Assembly (NCBI GenBank): GCA_001643675.2
Contig: LSRY02000003.1
Span: 1 to 64,000 of the forward strand
Reading direction: 5' to 3'
DNA length: 64,000 bases
DNA from: Monocercomonoides exilis
Taxonomy: Eukaryota; Preaxostyla; Oxymonadida; Polymastigidae
Shown here: positions 58,052 to 64,000 of the stretch, piece after piece
Numbering within the stretch: the first letter of the stretch is position 1
Layout of the letters: every line of letters begins with the position of its first letter
Notes under the pieces: model-generated
What the model saw: only the letters and a program-made list of their open reading frames with translations
The model's database searches: none
What the model was told of the DNA's origin: nothing
Made by a program: the position numbers and the translations under genes

Positions 58052-58902
58052 GTTTCATATTTTATAATTGTTACAAGCAATGAAAAAAGAGATTTCTTTT
58101 TCTTTTAATTTCAATTATGTTGTTACAATTATCTTCTCTATAGCAACCTTATTTATTAGCTTTTTATTGTCATTAGATCTCAAACTAATTTTTGGTTTTC
58201 GAACATTTGTTCTTTTTTTCTTTAAATGAAAGTCAAACGTATTTTTTTGGAATTATGTTCATTGCTAGTTTGTTGAAAATTCAACTTTTGTTGTATGATT
58301 TTTGTGTCTCGGAATTTGTACTTCCAATCAAATTTACAATATTACAAAGCTTTATTTTTGATTTTATATTTTGTTTTCAATTTTATTTACTTTACTTTAC
58401 TTTATTTTATTTTTTTAAATTATTTTTCTTTTCAAAGATTTTTTTCAGTTACATAAAAAATGAAAAGAAAGAAAAAAGAAATTTATTTTTTTTTTCACTT
58501 TTTTCCCATTCTTGAATAATGCAAAGGAAAAATTTTTTAAATTTAATCACACAACCAGAAAAAAACTTTAGTACTTTCCCAATAGGTGGACATAACCCTT
58601 AATAAACATATTTTTCTGTGTAAATCATAAAAATTATAAATAAAAAATTGGTTCACAAACTGCTTAACAAAGTGATTATGAGAGCTATTTACAATATGTT
58701 AAGTATTTTTTGATGCTTTTCAATTCAGTGATCTTTAAAATGAAAATATCTTAGGGTTTGAGTTGATAAAAGTGCAACTGAAGAACAATATTATTTGTTC
58801 ATGTTTGCATTAAGCTGTTTCATTAGGTTTATTTAGGTTTTTAGGGTTTTTATTAAGAAAATTATAATCTTAAAAATAACTATTTAGGGTTTTGTCCACC
58901 TA
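58052..58902. other. 3' flank, no gene seen
   Basis: AT-rich. It holds three isolated TTAGGGTTT-like words (about 58753, 58850, 58884) near the left end of the next transposon. No coding signal. Confidence 0.5.
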
Positions 58903-61060
58903 CAGTCTGTCCCAAAAAAATGTTGATCTGTCCGTTTTTAATGTCGATCATGCCTCAAGTTGAAATATTTATTGGATACCATTATTGATTTGTGTATTAT
59001 TTGTAATTTTTTTGTTTTCGCTTCTTTTTTCATATATATGCCTTTTTATTTTACAAACAACAAAAATGAGTAAGAGCTTATGGATTGAATACGCTTTTTA
59101 TCTGATTATTCATTTTGTTATTGTTCTTGTCACTGTCTAAGGATTTTTACACAATATTTTTTCTTCTTGTTCAGCGTTTTGCAAATTGCAAGGACAAAAG
59201 CGAGGAGTTACGCAGTATTTCATTTTTACGAACTTTCGAACCTTTGATAATCAAATAAGTGCCCATTTACAGTTAAAATATCAAAAGAAATCATGTTTGA
59301 TGAGGTTTGTTGGTTTAAAATGTCAATAACACGCAATTAACGAATACTCCTTTATGTTTTATCAGTTAGAGAATAATGAATGACTGTTATTGGGATATTT
59401 TGAACTTTTCATTTTTTTCATTTTTTTAAATACCATCAGATCTTATTTTTGTTTTTCATTGGTTTTTATCATTTTAATGCTTATCACCAACAAATCTGGA
59501 ACATTTTATATATTTTCTTCATCAATCATATAAACATTCAAAACATTTTCATTAATCATTCATCCTTCTGATTATATTTAATTCAGAAAAATTCGAAAAA
59601 AGAAAAACATGTTGAAATGGATAAGATTTCTATTGTTTATTTTCGAAAAAAAGTCAATGACAATTAAACGATATGAAAAAAACATTCACAAGTTTTTTCT
59701 TTCCAAAACTTGAGGCCAGATAACATTTTCGACATGAGAAATTGTTCTTCTGAACTCTCTTGGAGAAATCTCTTTGAAAGTTTGAAGAAGAGTGAAAATA
59801 AAGTGGTTTTCACCTTCCCAACAAAGAGATTGTTCCTCCACTCTCTTTTTCCAAAAACCGAAAACATTCTCAATCGGATTCAGAATTGGGGAATAGGCTG
59901 CATTAAATAAAATTTGATGGCCAGCCTCCTTCACAATTTCATCTGTATGAATGTGATGAATTGTTGCGTTATCTAATACAATAACAGACGAATCATTTTC
60001 TTTGATTGATAGAAGAAATTTTTTAATGCAGGCCTCAAATAACTCATGGTTCACTACTCCTCTCACAATTTCTGTGAAGCCCATTCCTTTTGTTGATATT
60101 GACGTGATAGCTGTCAAACATTGATGAATAGGAGGTGGCGGAATCAACACATTTTCACCCCTTTGTGACCATCCATATTTCCGAATGCATTCAATATTCC
60201 AGGACGTTTCGTCAATGAAGAATATCATAGCTCCATCTCTTTGATATTCGAAAAGCTTTTCCAAAAAAGCAATTCGAATTGATTTATTTTCCTCTGTATT
60301 TCCAGATGTGGGTCTAACCGTTATTCTTTTGAATGAAAATAGTGGATATTTGTGAGTATTTTCGTTTTTTTCTGTAAGCATGCGATGAATTGTTGTTCTT
60401 CCTATTGTTCTTCCTGCAATTGACATCTCTTTTGACAATTTCCTTAAAGTCGTTAGAGGATCTTTTCGAAGTTTTTCTCTGATCATCTCATTGAATTGTT
60501 GATTGAATGCTTTTTGCTTTCTTCCTTTTTGATTTAACGGTTAGGAAATGTCAATTCCGCTTCTTAACCTAGCAAGATATCGTGATGTAGTTATTGTGGT
60601 CAATGTACATTCGCTAGCGTACCATGATTCTGATTTTTCTTGACCAAATTTCCTGTAAAGAGAAGCAAGTTTCATTCTTTTGTCAAGAGTTGCAGGTGTG
60701 TAAGAATTTTTCTTTTTTTGTTTTCCACTGGATTCAACATTTCACAGCTCCTCTATTTTTCTCTCTCTCTCTTCTTTTTCCTTTATTTGGGCTTTCATCC
60801 GTATTATTTGGTGAAGTTGTTCTTCCAAAGGATGAATCACAGGGCAAATGATTGGTTTTGCTCTATATTCGGACAGAGGAGGCACATCTCTTGATATTTG
60901 TTCTTTTTTTTCTTTTGTTCGCGCATCCAGGATGAAAACATTGTCTTCGTTCATTATTCTTTGATCTGTATTTTAAAGAATCGGATTTTTCAGACAATTT
61001 CACTTAACGGGATGATCGACATTAAAAACGGACAGATCAACATTTTTTTGGGACAGACTG
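58903..61060. mobile_element. Tc1/mariner-like transposon with 49-bp perfect ends
   Basis: A 2,158-bp element. The ends start CAGTCTGTCCCAAAAAAATG and are identical for 49 bp (58903-58951 and 61012-61060, inverted). TA flanks both ends (58901-58902 and 61061-61062). It carries one minus-strand transposase with two in-frame stops. Perfect ends combined with a broken enzyme suggest that it could still be moved by an enzyme supplied from another copy. Confidence 0.92.
59686..60954 (-). pseudogene. Tc1/mariner (IS630-type) transposase, two nonsense codons
   Basis: One frame runs from MNEDNVFILDART at 60954 to a stop at 59686, interrupted by a TGA after ERKIEEL (60742-60744) and a TAA after SGIDIS (about 60540). 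Counting both stops as residues it would be 422 long. The first 75 residues are an unusual charged extension (QIIRMKAQIKEKEERERKIE). A paired helix-turn-helix region follows (ATLDKRMKLASLYRKFGQ, TLRKLSKEMSIAGRTIGR). The DDE_3 core shows FIDETSWN, VLDNATIHH and SPILNPIENVFGFW. I count 33 residues between the second Asp and the Glu, close to the DD34E of Tc1. The catalytic triad is intact and only the stops disable it. Confidence 0.85.
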
Positions 61061-61158
61061 TATTGGGATTGAACCAAAACTTTTCCATTGAAAAAAATTA
61101 ATAATGGACAAATTTTTCCAGAAAAAAGTATCACAAAAATTAAAATTAGATTCATGAC

Positions 61159-61709
61159 ATGCGATCAGCGTTTAAACTTGTTGGACTTGCTCTAATCTTA
61201 TCATGGTGGGTACATCTTTGTTTTTTTATTGCTTTATTTGAATTAAACCTTAAGTGGGCCTGCTTTTTCAATTGCCGGTTGTGCAATTAATCACAGTTGG
61301 TGGAGTTTATTTGCTTTAATGTTTATTGCTTGAGCAGCGATTTGCTTTTTTTTATTTAATCGTTTGACCAATGAAGGAGATTTGACGTTTGGATATTTTT
61401 CTTCTATATTTTATAAAATTTGCAAAATTATTAAATTTCCAGTTCTCACAATTTATTCATTCTTCTTTTATCCGTCTTTTTGGGGATATCATCGATTTTC
61501 TTTGTTCTCGTTTTGTTTCACAGGAAAGTGGTTTGCTTTTTTTCAAAAAATATTATGTGAAACGTTCATAACTTTTTTAAAATTGCCATTTTCAAAAGGT
61601 GTATAAAGTCATACCTTTGATTTTTGACATTTTTAGTTGCATAATTATTATTTTTTGCGGAATAATTGCTTTTTGTATTAAATCAAAAAAAGCAGTCAGC
61701 TTCGGATGA
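61159..61709 (+). CDS. VPS55: Vps55/LEPROT-like small membrane protein, with an in-frame TGA
   Basis: Exons 61159-61205, 61255-61386, 61443-61530 and 61599-61709 (introns 49, 56 and 68 bp; donors GTGGGT, GTTTGG, GTTTGC) join in frame to 126 codons, so 125 residues counting the internal TGA as one; human LEPROT has 131. The N-terminus KLVGLALI ... FSIAGCAINHSWWSLFALMF matches the Vps55/LEPROT pattern of a first span, a GCA(L) motif and W-x-LF-x-L-x-F. Charged NRLTNEGD follows, then two more spans. The family acts in late endosome to vacuole/lysosome sorting. Codon 42 (61331-61333) is TGA at a non-charged span position. It may be a real lesion, an assembly error or an unusual readthrough. The start is the first ATG in a suitable frame. 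Confidence 0.55.
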
Positions 61710-62076
61710 TATACCACCATTTGTCTATAAATATATCTCCAGACAAATTGAAATCATTTTTAGCTGATAGCTGTTACAATTAATTTCTTTAAAATAGCTT
61801 TTTGTTCGCAGATTTTTAATTTTGTTAATAGAATGGAATAGAAAAATTTCTATTTTTTGCTTCATGTTAATTTCTAACATCATTGCTTTTATTATTTTTA
61901 TTGTTATTAGATATGTTTAGCATTTTATTATTTATGTTTTTTTGTATATGTTTCATCGATTACACACTTTTTTATTCAATTTATTTTTGTTATAAGTCTA
62001 TGATCAAAGACAAATCCAGCAATTCATTTATGTTTTCCTTTTTTATTGTTGCCTTATAAACGTTGATTTCTCTCTG
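61710..62076. other. Intergenic, no gene seen
   Basis: AT-rich, non-coding, between two plus-strand genes. Confidence 0.5.
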
Positions 62077-64000
62077 ATGGGGCACGTTTCATCATCTTCT
62101 TTGAAAAAGACTCAAAGTTCATTTCTTGACGAAGGAACAGTAACAGGTTTTTTTTTGCTTTTTGATTTTCCTGATTTTTCGAATTTTTCGGTTGGTTTGC
62201 ACTTTAATAAAAAAATAGAAATCATAGCTCTTTTGACTCAAGAAACTGTTCAAAGAAGAAATTTTCTTCGATTTGTTTCCAAAAAAATGAGAGAAAAACT
62301 TCTTTCAGGAAAAGAACTTCCTGTAACCGTTAGTATATTTGAAAGATTGGGAATTATTCTAAAGAAGGAAAAAACTGCTATTCAAAATTTAGCATTGAAC
62401 ATTATATACATGTATGCCCGAAGAGGAGTTCAGCATTCTTGGATTGCTTCTGGAAATGCTTTTTTTGAGATGGCTCTTTTCACAAACATTCTTTCTGATC
62501 TTGAGGCAATTATCATTGATGTCACAAAAAGTTACAACGTACGTATTCTATCTGTGCACTGCTACGTCCTTTTTATGCAAGGAAAGGTGATAAATCTAGA
62601 TCTTTTGAACGGAATTCTTGATTTTATAATCGAAGATCTACAACCTATTCCTTCATTATCAAGCAGAATCCCTAAATTAACTGCATCGTTGTATCTTCTT
62701 TCAATTCTTGCGAATCGCGGAGGTTTGCAACACAAAATATTTGAAAAAATTTTCATTTTTCCTTCAAAATATATATAAATTACTTCTTCCAGAACATCAT
62801 GTTCTTATGACAATCAGAGGGGTATTTTCGCTCGTTAGGCTATATTTGCATCATCCGTGTGTTCCTGTGTCGCTTTCTGCTGTGTGTGCCGCGTCAGAGC
62901 TGTGTTATGGATCACCCGAAAAAGTGACAGATCTTGTGGAACATGAGCATATTCTTCATCTGATGTATTATTTGCTTCCAATTCTGAATCCAGCGAGCGG
63001 AAGGTTGGTAGCACCAGCTGATGCAACTTTTGCGTTTTGTGGAGAAGAAGAGAGCGATTCAGAGGAGAAAGACGATGGAGGAGTAAGAGAAGACAAAAGA
63101 GAAAGAGAAAGAAGAAGAAGAATAGAAAATGCCAGATTGATAGCAGCATGCAATTCAAACACTTTCGAAGCAATAGAAGAAGAAGAAGATGGAAAGAGCG
63201 GAGATGCTGCTGATACACACAGCAGCTCTGAAATCAGAAAGAAAAAGAGGAAAAGACGAAAGAAAATGAAATACGACGATGCAAAAGAGGAAGCAGTCAA
63301 TGGGACACACAAAGACAGCACAAGAGACTTGAGCATCCAAAGTGGTATGTCCACAAAGCTCTATCAGTTTTCGCAGTTGGCAAAGAAAATGTTCGTCCCT
63401 TCGAAAGCGCCTGACATTCGCAACAAAAAACATCCCCATCACAAATTCCCCGGCCCTCTCACACTCTCCTTTGTGCTCTCCTTTCCGACTCGACTGCAGC
63501 CTTTTCTGCCTCGTCCACTTTCAGTCAATATTCCTGATGAAATTCTGCCTCAAAACAAACAAACACCCTCAGATGGAACTGCACTTGTTTCTTCCTCTTC
63601 TTCATCTTCATCACCATCATCATCATCATCATCTTCTTCTTCTTCTTCAATCTCTCCTTTCGTATATCCATCTTCATCTGACGTTCCTCTTCTCCACAGT
63701 CTTCTCCCAGCCTCTTCTGTGCTCAACACTTCCCTCTCTGCCCACACCACCTCTTCTCTGCTTTCTCTCTCTGACTCCAGCACTCAGCAAAACGACCCCT
63801 CTCAAGCAGATCAAGCTGCCCTTCCTCTTCTTCCCCCTCTTCCTTCTGAAAGTGTCTGCCCTCCAACAACAGCTGCTGTCACTTCTCTTTCGTATCTGCC
63901 GACACTCCATTCAGACGATTCCCTCTCAGACGCCCTCACCCCTCCTTCCACCCCTTCACCCCCAATGACACACAACAACCTGGCAATACAGACAAACAAG
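62077..64000 (+). CDS. Unrecognised helical protein with Ser-rich tail, cut by window end
   Basis: Exons 62077-62146, 62219-62722 and 62793 onward join in frame. Intron 1 is 72 bp (T-rich, GTTTTT...TAG) and could also be read through, since its length is a multiple of three. Intron 2 is 70 bp (GTTTGC...CAG). The first 300 residues are all-helical and resemble an ARM/HEAT-type solenoid (TQETVQRRNFLRFVSKKMRE, TAIQNLALNIIYMYARRGV, CVPVSLSAVCAASELCYG). A highly charged stretch (EEESDSEEKDDGG, RERERRRRI, RKKKRKRRKK) follows, and then a long Ser/Pro-rich segment starting near 63590. No known domain is recognised. The frame is open to the last base and the gene continues outside the window. Confidence 0.7.

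Noticed and set aside
58753-58890. TTAGGGTTT words as an interstitial telomere tract
   Set aside because: They are three separate short words in an AT-rich stretch, not tandem, and consistent with chance.
61331-61333. TGA read as tryptophan (altered genetic code)
   Set aside because: TGA occurs inside several damaged genes, once at a Trp position (C6), but the intact transporter, pogo transposase and TmcB genes use TGG only. TAA stops are equally common in the same pseudogenes, and several TGA positions are Arg or Cys in relatives.
1-64000. CRISPR arrays, rRNA or tRNA genes
   Set aside because: No regularly spaced repeat-spacer structure and no GC-rich cloverleaf or rRNA-like segment was seen; the sequence is eukaryotic with spliceable introns and a telomere.

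Overview
The window is a chromosome end from a unicellular eukaryote. It opens with about 3.1 kb of CCCTAA telomere repeat and continues into an AT-rich, repeat-laden subtelomere. Ordinary single-copy-looking host genes appear only after about 44.8 kb. Short GT-AG introns (46-72 bp, donors mostly GTTTG) can be placed by hand in five genes. Two fragments look to me like multicopy families of the oxymonad Monocercomonoides: a beta-helix surface protein with GGG/FxxC repeats and ATRDSSPS blocks, and a helical repeat protein with CVPCLLKVAL. An oxymonad (Preaxostyla) is therefore my best guess, from memory and unverified.

1-3109: telomere. 3.8-32 kb: seven copies, in different stages of decay and both orientations, of a gene coding for a tyrosine recombinase, in several copies with a C-terminal Myb domain (copies C1-C7). 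C1, next to the telomere, is intact once a 59-bp intron is removed. C2 is cut off at its 5' end exactly at a 12-bp interstitial telomere repeat. No reverse transcriptase is visible, so the family is Crypton-like rather than DIRS-like.

23.2-27.7 kb: two inverted-repeat transposons side by side. The first (23220-25617) has 108-bp perfect terminal repeats and an 8-bp target duplication, and carries a decayed piece of a beta-helix surface protein gene. The second (25849-27707) carries an ISXO2/Merlin-type DD36E transposase but has TA-flanked, CAGT-starting ends. 35.7-37.7 kb: a complete pogo-like element with an intact one-intron transposase. 58.9-61.1 kb: a Tc1/mariner-like element with 49-bp perfect ends and a transposase broken by two stops. 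50.1-51.7 kb: two copies of a foldback MITE.

38.4-44.3 kb: a purine-strand microsatellite and decayed host gene copies. From 44.8 kb: an ABCC-type transporter (minus), a 1,856-residue TmcB-like multi-membrane-span protein ending in a complete hemerythrin domain (plus), a small Vps55/LEPROT-like gene with one in-frame TGA (plus), and the 5' part of an unrecognised helical protein that leaves the window (plus). The transporter and the TmcB-hemerythrin gene are divergently arranged around the foldback elements. The mobile-element section and the host genes show no evident functional link; the pattern is a transposon-rich telomere-proximal zone grading into a conserved interior.
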